A DNA stretch of 29,924 nucleotides, from NCBI GenBank assembly GCA_018065205.1, contig JAGHTR010000152.1, forward strand, positions 1 through 29,924, written 5' to 3'. Below the pieces are notes generated by a model. The model worked only from the letters and a program-made list of their open reading frames with translations, ran no database searches and had not been told where the DNA came from. The position numbers and the translations under genes are program-made. This document shows, piece after piece, positions 14,992 to 24,022 of this stretch; the first letter of the stretch is position 1, and every line of letters starts with the position of its first letter. The stretch comes from Candidatus Colicola caccequi. GTDB lineage: Bacteria; Bacteroidota; Bacteroidia; Bacteroidales; Paludibacteraceae.

Positions 14992-16851
14992 TTATTGGAA
15001 TCGATTAATGAGGTTATACGCTTTGTATATACCTAATTCTCCGGCACGACTTAGGTCAGCGATGCCGGCAGGAACATTGTTGGTATAAATATAGGTCAAT
15101 CCTCGGTTGTAATATGCTTCGGCGAAGTCCGAATCAACGTCAATGGCCTTGGTATAATGTGCGATGGCAGCAGCGTACTCTTTTTGCTGGCATAAGATAT
15201 TGGCTTTATTATAATAAGCAAATGCGAAGTCCGGCATTTGCTTGATGACATAGTCATAGTCGCGCAGCATAATTTCAAAGTCCATTTCAAACTTGGTGGT
15301 GTTTTCTATATCTCCGGTGGCTCGTTGGTATTCCACTTGCTTGTATCGCCAATTGGCACGCATAAAATGTGCAAAGACGAGTTGTGGATCCATATTGATG
15401 GCTTTTGTGCAATCTTCGTTAGCAGATACATAGTCTTGTACCAAGGCAAATTCAATGGCTCGGCTTAGGTAGAGTGCGGCTCCTTGTTGGGTGTTGACGG
15501 AAGATTGGGAGAAGGTATATTTGCCTTCAAAGTTATCAATTTGATTAGATAGTCGACTAATTTGTTCAAAGTGGACATCCACCATATCGGCCGTGAGAGT
15601 AAGTTCATGGCAGGTGAGTTGGAGTGGGGATGGCAACAGATGCAAGCGGTTGTATTGTTGGATGGCGTAATAGAAATAGATAGTTCTACGCATCGGGTCT
15701 GTTTGTGCATAGTACCCAAGTGCCATATTGGGTTCGTTTACGACGTCCGTATAATGCTGTTGGATGGACCCGCGTGTCTCGGATTCATAGTCTTCTTGTT
15801 TGTCGGTCACCATATTTTGGGCAGTCCTTGATGAGAACTCTTTGCGTCTATCCCGTTTAGGTGGTTGATAGTTAGCCGCTTGTTCACGCATTTGTCTTTC
15901 ATCAATCGGTTTGCGAGCAATGATGGCATCTAATATGAAAGCGGGGTATTGTTCCGGATTCAATTCTCCGGCTCGCCGCAAATCATCCTCGGCACGATTA
16001 TAGTCACCCACTTGTTGGCGTAATATACCTCGATTGAAGTAGATATGTCCGTCCCTTGGACTTAGTTGAATGGCTTTATCCAGATCGTCCAATGCTCCTC
16101 GGAAATTATTACGGCGATGATAAAGAATACTTCGATTCACATAATCACCAGCCCATTTACTGCCTAAAGCAATGGATTTAGATAGGTTTTCAATAGCCTC
16201 ATCTTCTTTCCCGATTAGTAGGTTTAGCATACCTAATGCGGACCAGTTTCCTGAGTTATAGGGCTCTAAATCTGTAGCCTGTTGAAAACTACTTAGTGCC
16301 GATAATGTATCTTTCTGCGCCAATTCAATAACGCCCTTTTCGAAATGCAGCGAAGCGGACTTAGGTTCATGTCGCATCAGATAATCTATATCCTCCAAGG
16401 CTTCGTCATAATGCTCCATTTCGGCTCGCACATCGGCTCGCAGCAGTTTATACGTATGATTTTCCGGAGCGTGTACTAAAGCAGAGGTGAAATCTCGTTC
16501 AGCCGCCTCATAGTCCTGCAGTTGCCGATAGATATATCCCCGTGTATAATATGCACCCGGATGGAATGGGTTACGTTCAATTGCTCGGTTTAAATCCTGT
16601 AATGAACCTTGGTAGTCAGATAATTGAATTTTAGCAATACCCCGTAATAGATATGGTTCTGCTAAGTAGGGTTTGAGTTTAATGACTTGATTAAAATACT
16701 GAATGGATAGTACATAGTCATTGAAATAGAGCGCATTACGTCCTATGGCGGTGATTCGATCTGTATTGAGTTGGGCATAAAGCCTGCCTCCAGTTCCTTG
16801 AAGGATGGAGATAAGAATTGCCGCTACTATATACTTCCACGTTTTTGTCAT
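14992..16851 (-). CDS. Exported tetratricopeptide-repeat protein
   Basis: The 619-residue protein has a signal peptide (MTKTWKYIVAAILISIL..., likely cleavage after RLYA near residue 26), so it is periplasmic or outer-membrane associated. About eight TPR units fill residues 30-310, for example AEPYLLRGIAKIQLSDYQGS, GAYYTRGYIYRQLQDYEAAE and GHIYFNRGILRQQVGDYNRA. A charged linker follows (QPPKRDRRKEFSSRTAQN), then a less regular middle and a second TPR block at about 465-619 ending FAEAYYNRGLTYIYTNNVPA. Function is unknown; TPRs scaffold protein contacts. It lies 8 bases after the PBP1A gene and 3 bases before the GumN-like gene, suggesting a link to peptidoglycan or envelope assembly. Confidence 0.85.
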   Translation of the reverse strand: MTKTWKYIVAAILISILQGTGGRLYAQLNTDRITAIGRNALYFNDYVLSIQYFNQVIKLKPYLAEPYLLRGIAKIQLSDYQGSLQDLNRAIERNPFHPGAYYTRGYIYRQLQDYEAAERDFTSALVHAPENHTYKLLRADVRAEMEHYDEALEDIDYLMRHEPKSASLHFEKGVIELAQKDTLSALSSFQQATDLEPYNSGNWSALGMLNLLIGKEDEAIENLSKSIALGSKWAGDYVNRSILYHRRNNFRGALDDLDKAIQLSPRDGHIYFNRGILRQQVGDYNRAEDDLRRAGELNPEQYPAFILDAIIARKPIDERQMREQAANYQPPKRDRRKEFSSRTAQNMVTDKQEDYESETRGSIQQHYTDVVNEPNMALGYYAQTDPMRRTIYFYYAIQQYNRLHLLPSPLQLTCHELTLTADMVDVHFEQISRLSNQIDNFEGKYTFSQSSVNTQQGAALYLSRAIEFALVQDYVSANEDCTKAINMDPQLVFAHFMRANWRYKQVEYQRATGDIENTTKFEMDFEIMLRDYDYVIKQMPDFAFAYYNKANILCQQKEYAAAIAHYTKAIDVDSDFAEAYYNRGLTYIYTNNVPAGIADLSRAGELGIYKAYNLINRFQ

Positions 16852-16859
16852 TATCTATA

Positions 16860-19124
16860 TTACTTGCACCCTGCATTCGGGTCAAACCATTCCGGTATAT
16901 CAAAGGTTGCCTCGCGACTGTAACCGAGTTCGGGGTCGTTATACACTTTTTGCATGAATAGTCCGTAAATAGGCAATGCGGTACGAGCACCTTGTCCTTT
17001 GTCCATTGAGTCAAAGTGGATAGAGCGGTCCTCGCCACCAACCCAACAGCCTGCTACTAATTCAGGGGTGAAGCCTACGAACCAACCATCGGAGTGATTT
17101 TGAGAAGTTCCTGTTTTACCACCCATTGGCATGTATAGTTGGTATTGGCTACCGCGCAACCGCATACCGGTTCCTTCGGTAATGACCTTTTCAAGCATAT
17201 AAATCATCTTGTAGGATGTGTTCTCGCTGATTACCTCGTGTGTGGGAGCAGAGAACGTGCCCAATAGGTTTCCGTTGCTATCTTCAATATGGGTAACATA
17301 TAGCGGTTCAATGCGAATGCCTTTATTGACAAAGGTTGTATAGGCATCCACCATTTCTTCTACGCTAACATCACATGTACCTAAGCACATACTGACTACC
17401 GGATCAATAGGGCCTTTGATACCGAATGAATGCATCAGTTTAGCCAATTGTTCGGGAGTGAACAAGGACATCAGATAAGCCGTGATCCAGTTACTGGATT
17501 TTTTGAGACCCCATGTCAGCGAAACTGTTTCTCCCACTTGCTCCGGGTGCGCATCACGTGGTGTCCATTCTACACCATTGCCGTCAATTAATGTATATTC
17601 CACGTTCTTGGCTGTATCGCAAGGCCACATACCTTCATCCATCGCTAAGGTGTAGAGGTAAGGCTTGACGGTTGAACCAATCTGACGGCGTCCCATAGTG
17701 GCCATATCAAATTGGAAATGTGCGAAATCAGGACCTCCTACATAGGCTTTAACTTGGCCATTATGAGGATCCATTGCCATAAAGCCACAACGCAGGAAAT
17801 GTTTGAGCCATTTAACCGAATCGCGTGGACTCATAATGGTATCAATCAATCCGTCATAACTGAATATCTGCATTTCGACCGGCGTATTGAAGGCATCGTC
17901 AATTTGCTTGGCTGTATAACCTTGTTTTTTCATGGAACGATAGCGGTCGGTCTGACGGATAGCACGGTTCATAATACTATTAATCTCTTCGGTTGTTAAG
18001 TCCTTGGAGAAGGGTGCATAGGAGCGTTTCTGTTTCTCTTTGAAGAATTGATCTTGTTTGAATACCATGTGTTCGTGTACCGCCTCTTCAGCGTAGCGTT
18101 GCATACGTGAATCAATAGTGGTATAGATGCGTAACCCGTCTTGGTAGATGTCGTAAGGAGTGCCATCCGGTTTGGTGTTTTTATTGCACCAGCCATAAAG
18201 AGGGTTCTCATCCCATTGTTGCTTATCGATTTCGTATTGCAGTTGATTCCATTCGGAGTAATTGCTTTGCTTAGGTTCTTTAGCCGTTAATACGAGTCGT
18301 AAGTACTCGCGGAAATATGGTGCCAAGCCTTGTTTATGATCAACCGAACTATAATGTATATCCAACGGAAGTTGTTTTAGTGAATCGCATTGTTGTTCCG
18401 TTATATAATCATATTTATACATTTGGTTAATGACGGTATTTCGTCTATTCATAGTGCGTTCCGGATGCCGAATAGGGTTATATAGCGCAGGGTTTTTACA
18501 CATACCTATTAACATAGCCGCTTGCTCAATGGAGAGTTGGTCGGGGGTGGTGGAGAAGTACACTTGTGCCGCCGATTTGATGCCGACAGCGTTATAGAGG
18601 AAGTCGAATTGGTTGAGATACATGAGCAATATCTCGTCTTTGGAGTATAGTCGTTCTAATTGGGTAGCAATCACCCATTCAATAGGCTTTTGCATAGCAC
18701 GCATAAAGATGTTATGGGCGCGAGGAGACCATAGTTGTTTAGCCAATTGTTGGGTCAGGGTTGATCCTCCACCGGCTTGACCCAAGGTGATGATAGCACG
18801 GAAGAGCGATTTAACATCCACGCCTGTATGTTGATAAAAACGTACATCTTCAGTGGCGATTAAGGCGTTGATTAAGTCCGGAGAAAGATCGGCATACTGC
18901 ACGCCAACGCGGTTTTCTTGACGATAATAACGACCTAACGACTGTCTGTCAGCCGAAAAAATTTCGGTAGCATAACGGTTTTTAGGGTTTTGTAGTTCTT
19001 CCAGGGGGGGCAGATAGCCTAACCATCCCTTGACAATCATAACAAAAATGAAGTAAACGAGTAAACATCCTGCGATGAAGATGCCCCAGAACCACTTGAG
19101 AAAAGTTACTTGTTGTTGTTTCAT
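16860..19124 (-). CDS. Class A penicillin-binding protein 1A (bifunctional peptidoglycan synthase)
   Basis: It polymerises lipid II glycan strands and crosslinks them in the periplasm. The 754-residue protein has a single N-terminal membrane anchor (about 11-32). GT51 domain: ATEDVRFYQHTG (E92), GGGSTLTQQLAK (118-129) and KPIEWVIATQLERLYSKDEI. The transpeptidase domain has SxxK as STVK (S484, K487), SSN (543-545) and KTG (670-672). It has the length of PBP1a/MrcA-like proteins. The ATG overlaps the hemW stop in an ATGA junction, indicating translational coupling, and TPR and GumN-like exported proteins follow closely. The order and catalytic residues are intact, so activity is expected. Confidence 0.95.
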   Translation of the reverse strand: MKQQQVTFLKWFWGIFIAGCLLVYFIFVMIVKGWLGYLPPLEELQNPKNRYATEIFSADRQSLGRYYRQENRVGVQYADLSPDLINALIATEDVRFYQHTGVDVKSLFRAIITLGQAGGGSTLTQQLAKQLWSPRAHNIFMRAMQKPIEWVIATQLERLYSKDEILLMYLNQFDFLYNAVGIKSAAQVYFSTTPDQLSIEQAAMLIGMCKNPALYNPIRHPERTMNRRNTVINQMYKYDYITEQQCDSLKQLPLDIHYSSVDHKQGLAPYFREYLRLVLTAKEPKQSNYSEWNQLQYEIDKQQWDENPLYGWCNKNTKPDGTPYDIYQDGLRIYTTIDSRMQRYAEEAVHEHMVFKQDQFFKEKQKRSYAPFSKDLTTEEINSIMNRAIRQTDRYRSMKKQGYTAKQIDDAFNTPVEMQIFSYDGLIDTIMSPRDSVKWLKHFLRCGFMAMDPHNGQVKAYVGGPDFAHFQFDMATMGRRQIGSTVKPYLYTLAMDEGMWPCDTAKNVEYTLIDGNGVEWTPRDAHPEQVGETVSLTWGLKKSSNWITAYLMSLFTPEQLAKLMHSFGIKGPIDPVVSMCLGTCDVSVEEMVDAYTTFVNKGIRIEPLYVTHIEDSNGNLLGTFSAPTHEVISENTSYKMIYMLEKVITEGTGMRLRGSQYQLYMPMGGKTGTSQNHSDGWFVGFTPELVAGCWVGGEDRSIHFDSMDKGQGARTALPIYGLFMQKVYNDPELGYSREATFDIPEWFDPNAGCK

Positions 19125-20200
19125 ATTAAGTCTTCTATTATGCGATTAAGTATATTCAGCCCTTCTTGCGTGGCTATCAATTGTGTTCCTTGACGACGAA
19201 GTAATCCGCGATGGATATAGTCATTTACTTTATCCATACGATTGCTAACGAGGGATTCGTTAATTCCTTCTACTGTCCTTAGTTGCAGCATCACCTGTTC
19301 AATATGATGTTGTTCTTGGGTCAGAGTCTCACTTTCGCGTTGCAGTGTATTCGTTTGTATGCCGGTCATGTAGGCCTTGAGATCACAAGGATTCCATGAT
19401 CTAACTTTACCATCAAAACTATGTGCTCCGGCTCCTAAACCGATATAAGGGGTATGATTCCAATAACTGCCGTTGTGCTGGCTGCGGTATCCCGGTAATG
19501 CAAAGTTGCTGACTTCATAATGGTCCCAACCTTGTCGTTTAAGCACTTTGCAGAGGAAATTATACATTCTATTTTGCAATCGTTCGCTAGTGGGAGTAAT
19601 CTCGCCTTTTTCCACCATTTTAGTGAGTGGCGTACCTTGTTCGTAGGAAAGGCAATAGCATGAAATATGTTGTACGCCCAATCGTAGGGCTGCTCTAACA
19701 TCCATTTCCCATTGCACTAAAGTTTGTCTGGGCAGACCGAACATGAGGTCTATACTGATATTGTTGAAACCGGCTTGTTGCGCCCATTTAACAGCTAAGC
19801 GGGCCTGCCGAGCAGTGTGTCTCCGTCCAATGCGTCGCAATAATGGGTTGCGGAAGGTTTGAATACCTATGCTTAGTCGGTTTACTCCGGCATCGTGTAA
19901 GGCTTGTAGTTTATCCAATGTCAGATCGCCGGGGTTGGCTTCCATTGTAATCTCTACGGTTTCAGGAGTAGCAATGGCATCTACGAGGCGTTGTACATCT
20001 GCAACATCCAACATAGAGGGTGTTCCTCCGCCTATATAGATAGTACGGATGCCACCATCTATTTCAGAGGAACGTGCCTGCCACTCTTTTAGAACAGTAT
20101 CTACGTATGCGCTACGGCTCTCTAATTGGGTTGTAGAGAAGAAATCACAGTAGCGACAACGCGATTGACAAAACGGAATATGAACATATACGCCACACAT
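19121..20200 (-). CDS. hemW: Radical SAM heme chaperone HemW (HemN-like)
   Basis: The 359-residue radical SAM protein has the cluster motif HIPFCQSRCRYCDF (C11, C15, C18), GGGTPSML at about 57-64, MEANPGDLT (SAM ribose contact region) and IGIQTFRNPLLRRIGR. The C-terminal HemN_C region contains GLGAGAHSF. HemW-type proteins bind heme and were long annotated as oxygen-independent coproporphyrinogen III oxidases; HemN proper has a longer N-terminus, so HemW is preferred. The ATG at 20200 abuts a heptamer tandem repeat on its upstream side. The stop overlaps the PBP1A ATG by 4 bases. Confidence 0.92.
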   Translation of the reverse strand: MCGVYVHIPFCQSRCRYCDFFSTTQLESRSAYVDTVLKEWQARSSEIDGGIRTIYIGGGTPSMLDVADVQRLVDAIATPETVEITMEANPGDLTLDKLQALHDAGVNRLSIGIQTFRNPLLRRIGRRHTARQARLAVKWAQQAGFNNISIDLMFGLPRQTLVQWEMDVRAALRLGVQHISCYCLSYEQGTPLTKMVEKGEITPTSERLQNRMYNFLCKVLKRQGWDHYEVSNFALPGYRSQHNGSYWNHTPYIGLGAGAHSFDGKVRSWNPCDLKAYMTGIQTNTLQRESETLTQEQHHIEQVMLQLRTVEGINESLVSNRMDKVNDYIHRGLLRRQGTQLIATQEGLNILNRIIEDLI

Positions 20201-20243
20201 AGTGATTAGTGTTTAGTGGGTGAGTGTTTAGTGGTTAGTGGTT
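20201..20243. repeat. Heptamer tandem repeat (AGTGNTT) before hemW, covering the rarA stop
   Basis: Six units read on the plus strand as AGTGATT, AGTGTTT, AGTGGGTG (one extra base), AGTGTTT, AGTGGTT and AGTGGTT. The array begins at the base next to the hemW ATG and includes the rarA stop codon (20228-20230), so it also encodes the last residues of RarA (STTNH). Confidence 0.85.
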
Positions 20244-21520
20244 GAGTCATTTTCCCATAGATGTTTCATCCACTCTGCTATTTTTTGTTCTTGTGGACTA
20301 CCTTGTGGATGCCAGAATTTAGTATCTTTGAGTTCATCCGGCATATATTGTTGATGCACGAAATGATTAGGAAAATCGTGGGCATATTGATATCCTTCAT
20401 GATACCCTAATTCTTCCATTAGTTTGGTGGAGGCATTACGCAAATGTAAGGGTACAGGTTGATTGCCGGATTTATCCACTTCTGCCAAGGCGGCATCAAT
20501 GGCCAGGTATGCTGAATTGGATTTTTGTGAAGTAGCGAGGTAGATTGTTGCCAAGGCCAACGGAATACGTCCTTCCGGCCAACCTATCTTGGTAAGTGTA
20601 TCAAAGCAAGCATTGGCAACAAGCATAGCATTCGGGTTGGCTAATCCGATATCTTCGGAGGCAGATATAACCAAACGACGAGCAATGAACTTAGGATCTT
20701 CTCCGGCAGCCACCATTCGTGCTAACCAATAAATAGCGGCATCGGGATCGGAACCTCGGATGGACTTTATGAAGGCAGATATGATATCATAGTGCAGTTC
20801 TCCGTCCTTATCATAAGCTACGGGGTTTTGTTGCAGTTGTTTGGTGACGGTTTCGTTATCAATCGCTTGTACGCCGGAGTTAGTCACTAATTCAATTATA
20901 TTGAGTAACTTACGCGCATCGCCTCCGCTATAACGCAGGATAGCTTCGGTCTCAACGATAGTCACGTTCCGCTCCTTTAGATACTCGTCTTCGGATAGCG
21001 CACGATGAAGTAACTCAAGCAAGTCATCCTTGCCAAGAGGTTGTAGAACGTATATCTGACAACGTGAAAGGAGAGGGTTGATTACTTCAAAGGAAGGATT
21101 TTCGGTAGTGGCACCAATCAAGGTGATTGTGCCATCTTCCACTGCGCCTAATAAACTATCTTGTTGTGATTTAGAGAATCGATGAATCTCGTCAATAAAT
21201 AGAATAGGGGATCGTTTATCGCTTGGAGCGAATAGTCCGCTATTGAGTTGTGCTTCGCGTTTGGCCTTGTCAATCACATCTCTTACTTCCTTCACCCCAC
21301 TTGTTACGGCAGAAAGGGTGTAGAAAGGACGTTTTAGTTCATGCGCTATAATCCGTGCTAATGTTGTTTTTCCTACTCCCGGAGGTCCCCATAGAATGAA
21401 AGAGGACAGATTACCGCTCTCTATCATCTGGCGCAGAATAGCTCCTTCGCCCACCAGATGTTTTTGTCCTATGTATTCGTTCAGCGTCTTGGGACGCAAA
21501 CGTTCCGCTAATGGTAACAT
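20228..21520 (-). CDS. rarA: Replication-associated recombination protein RarA (MgsA) AAA+ ATPase
   Basis: Cytosolic AAA+ protein of the clamp-loader type, acting at stalled replication forks. The 430-residue protein opens LAERLRPKTLNEYIGQKHL, with Walker A GPPGVGKT at 45-52, Walker B ILFIDEIH (D110, E111), the sensor-1 region LIGATTENPSFEV and LLSRC. The RarA-specific C-terminal tetramerisation region is clear (IRGSDPDAAIYWLARM, DIGLANPNA, KSNSAYLAIDAA). Length is normal. It lies 9 bases after recN and leads through a heptamer repeat into hemW. The last five residues derive from that repeat. Confidence 0.96.
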   Translation of the reverse strand: MLPLAERLRPKTLNEYIGQKHLVGEGAILRQMIESGNLSSFILWGPPGVGKTTLARIIAHELKRPFYTLSAVTSGVKEVRDVIDKAKREAQLNSGLFAPSDKRSPILFIDEIHRFSKSQQDSLLGAVEDGTITLIGATTENPSFEVINPLLSRCQIYVLQPLGKDDLLELLHRALSEDEYLKERNVTIVETEAILRYSGGDARKLLNIIELVTNSGVQAIDNETVTKQLQQNPVAYDKDGELHYDIISAFIKSIRGSDPDAAIYWLARMVAAGEDPKFIARRLVISASEDIGLANPNAMLVANACFDTLTKIGWPEGRIPLALATIYLATSQKSNSAYLAIDAALAEVDKSGNQPVPLHLRNASTKLMEELGYHEGYQYAHDFPNHFVHQQYMPDELKDTKFWHPQGSPQEQKIAEWMKHLWENDSTTNH

Positions 21521-21529
21521 ATTGTGGTG

Positions 21530-23110
21530 TTATTTTTTTGTTTGCAGCATTTGTCGTGCTGTATCTAATACGGAATCGGTTATTTGTTTGCCGGCTAACA
21601 TAGAGGCGATTTCATTGATGCGTTCCTCTGCTGTTAGTTGTGCAATATGCGTTTCAGTTCGTGTAGCCGTATCTTGCTTATAGACGCGATATTGATGATG
21701 TGCCTGTGCGGCTATTTGAGGCAAGTGTGTGATAGCGATTATCTGACGGGATGCAGCCATCTGTTGCATAATGAGTCCCATTTGCGTAGCCACTTCTCCG
21801 CTTACGCCGGTATCTATCTCGTCAAAGATGATAGTAGGCAGTCCGTTAGTAGAAGCAATTAGGGCTTTAATGCACAGCATCAAACGGCTAATTTCACCAC
21901 CGCTGGCCACTTCTGCCACCCGTCTAAGCGATTGGTTGAGGTTGGCTGCAAAGAGGAACTGTACGTTATCTTTTCCCGAAGGTGTGAAGTCCGGAAGGTC
22001 TTCAATGCTGATATCCACATTAGCGTGCATGACGCCCAATGAACCTAAACTTTGGATGAGTTGTTTGCTGATGTTTTCGCGCACAGCCTGACGGGATTGG
22101 GTTAGCACCTGTGCTGCATTGGTTAGTTCAGTGGTCGCTTCTTTTAAGGCATGTTGTAATTGGGCTATTTCTTCATCAAAGTTAGCAAATCGATTGACTT
22201 GTTGGGCGAGTTGGTCTCGCAATTCGATTAGTTCGCCAACTGTTGATAGTTGATGTTTGCGTAAGAGTGTATTGATTAGATCCAAACGTTCACTTACTTG
22301 TTGTAGTCGTTCCGGATTGATTTCCGAATCGTCATAGATACGGTTGAGGTCAGCAACGATATCTTTGAGTTCAATCTCTACGCTCTTCAATCGTTCTTGC
22401 AGTTCAGGGGCGGCATCGCTTATGTCGCACGAATGTATGAGAGATAGGGCACCTTGCTCGTCATCATCCATTTTTTGCAGAACGGTTTGTAGGTTCAACT
22501 TGATATCCTCGGCATGTGTGAGTCGATATTGTTCCTGCTCTAATTCGTTTTCTTCGCCTTCGGTGAGTTGAGCCTCGTCTAATTGTTTATATTGGAAGGC
22601 GATATAGTCGGCATCCTGACTGCTTTTAGCAGCCAAGGCTTGCAGGTCTTCCAATGCTTTCTTGGCTTCGGTATAGGCGTTATAAGCTTGTTCGTAAGCC
22701 TGCCTTTGTTGATCATTATGAGCGATTGTATCTACGATGCCTAATTGAAAATCATCGTTTTCAATCAGTAAGTTCTCGTGTTGGGAATGAATATCAATGA
22801 GCTGTCGAGCTAATGCTTTCAGTTCCTGTTGTGTTACCACTTCATCATTCACGAAACTGCGGCTACGGCCATTCTGATTGAGTTCACGTCGGATGAGGTA
22901 TTGTCCAAAGTCAGCCTCTATGACACAATGATCTTCGCCTTCGGTAATGGCTTTGGTGTCAGCACGGCCTCCCATTACGAGGGCTAATGCACCAAGGATA
23001 ATGCTTTTACCGGCACCTGTTTCACCGGTAATGGCAGCAAAACCATCGTGAAAATCAATGTCTATGTTGCCGATTAAGGCGTAGTTTTGTATATGTAAAT
23101 GCTCCAACAT
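21530..23110 (-). CDS. recN: DNA repair protein RecN (SMC-like ATPase)
   Basis: SMC-family ATPase acting in double-strand break repair. The 526-residue protein starts LEHLHIQNYALIGNIDIDF, with Walker A GETGAGKS at 29-36 and RSFVNDEVV. A long coiled-coil middle (about 140-340, rich in Glu, Gln and Leu heptads) follows, then the ABC signature VASGGEISRLML and Walker B TIIFDEIDTGVSG, and finally VIAITHLPQIAAQA-like sequence (IIAITHLPQIAA). It is slightly shorter than the roughly 550-residue norm. It lies 6 bases after the DUF4835 gene and directly before rarA, forming a DNA-repair pair. Confidence 0.96.
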   Translation of the reverse strand: MLEHLHIQNYALIGNIDIDFHDGFAAITGETGAGKSIILGALALVMGGRADTKAITEGEDHCVIEADFGQYLIRRELNQNGRSRSFVNDEVVTQQELKALARQLIDIHSQHENLLIENDDFQLGIVDTIAHNDQQRQAYEQAYNAYTEAKKALEDLQALAAKSSQDADYIAFQYKQLDEAQLTEGEENELEQEQYRLTHAEDIKLNLQTVLQKMDDDEQGALSLIHSCDISDAAPELQERLKSVEIELKDIVADLNRIYDDSEINPERLQQVSERLDLINTLLRKHQLSTVGELIELRDQLAQQVNRFANFDEEIAQLQHALKEATTELTNAAQVLTQSRQAVRENISKQLIQSLGSLGVMHANVDISIEDLPDFTPSGKDNVQFLFAANLNQSLRRVAEVASGGEISRLMLCIKALIASTNGLPTIIFDEIDTGVSGEVATQMGLIMQQMAASRQIIAITHLPQIAAQAHHQYRVYKQDTATRTETHIAQLTAEERINEIASMLAGKQITDSVLDTARQMLQTKK

Positions 23111-23116
23111 ATAGCA

Positions 23117-24022
23117 TTATTTATTTATCTTGTCGTATTGGTCCTGTCTGGTAGGATCCACAGCCATGCATACATCGTATACTGCTTTTTTCTCCTCGGC
23201 TGTACCTTTTTTGAATAGTTGCACTAATTCGTCGTTTTTGGCATCCATAAACGTATATACAACATAGGTTGCAGGGCGAGCTTTATTGGCAGTATGCAGC
23301 ACTTCTATGTCTTTTGCGATACGAGCACGACCGTTAGCAACGTTCTCGGCCATTATATCCAGTCCAAGACGATGGTAGGTGTAGATATACTCGCGGAATG
23401 GGTGGAAGGCCTCGTCCATAAGGTTGTTGATTAAGGCATAGCGATTACGTGTAGAGGCGAATGCTTTCCATCCGTCTGCTTCGCCACCTTGGGTAGAAGC
23501 CGATTGACCCATTTGGGCGATGTTCTCGCATACTTGGAAGTAAGGTGTTCCTCCTAGGCGTGCATAACTATCCATGTCGTAACCGATAATGAGATAGGCG
23601 TAATAGGCCAGCAGGACCGCTAAGTTAGAAGTGAATTGTTGCGGTTGGAATTCAATACGGTCATACTCTTGATACACGAAGTTAAAGTCATTGTCCTTGA
23701 AGTTAATGAGAGGACTGGAGTAATTGGTATTGTAGATAGGTCGCCGGCTCTGCACTTGCATTTCGCATGAGAACAGATTTTCTGTGGTCACGCTCTTGAC
23801 GATAATGAACATGGAGCATTCAATGCGTTCGCCTTCGGCTACGGTCATATCGGTCCATCGTGTGGAGTTGTAGAAGTCCGTGATGGATTGTTTGAGAGTC
23901 TCAAACATCTGTTGATTGGTTCCCTCTACCTGTGCGGTATTGAGGTTAACGGTCATATTGAGTTCCTGTGCCTGAACGAGTACGGTTAGCAACAGGGCAC
24001 TACAAAGTAAGAGTTTTCGCAT
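23117..24022 (-). CDS. DUF4835 (PorD-like) exported protein
   Basis: The 301-residue protein has a signal peptide (MRKLLLCSALLLTVLVQAQ, cleavage likely after VQA). Mature motifs LNMTVNLNTAQVEGTNQQMF, FYNSTRWT, FQPQQFTSNLAVLLAYYAYLIIGYDMDSYARLGG-like segments and the ENVANGRARIAKDIEVL tail match my memory of DUF4835. This family includes PorD of the Porphyromonas gingivalis type IX secretion locus but also occurs in Bacteroidales without that system; no other T9SS gene is visible here. It overlaps the end of the DUF4831 gene by 23 bases and precedes recN, an arrangement I recall from other Bacteroidales. Function unknown. Confidence 0.82.
   Translation of the reverse strand: MRKLLLCSALLLTVLVQAQELNMTVNLNTAQVEGTNQQMFETLKQSITDFYNSTRWTDMTVAEGERIECSMFIIVKSVTTENLFSCEMQVQSRRPIYNTNYSSPLINFKDNDFNFVYQEYDRIEFQPQQFTSNLAVLLAYYAYLIIGYDMDSYARLGGTPYFQVCENIAQMGQSASTQGGEADGWKAFASTRNRYALINNLMDEAFHPFREYIYTYHRLGLDIMAENVANGRARIAKDIEVLHTANKARPATYVVYTFMDAKNDELVQLFKKGTAEEKKAVYDVCMAVDPTRQDQYDKINK

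Noticed and set aside
23117..24022. Type IX secretion locus based on the PorD-like DUF4835 protein
   Set aside because: No other T9SS component (PorK, L, M, N, SprA or PorV) and no C-terminal sorting domain is visible, and DUF4835 also occurs in Bacteroidales without the system.
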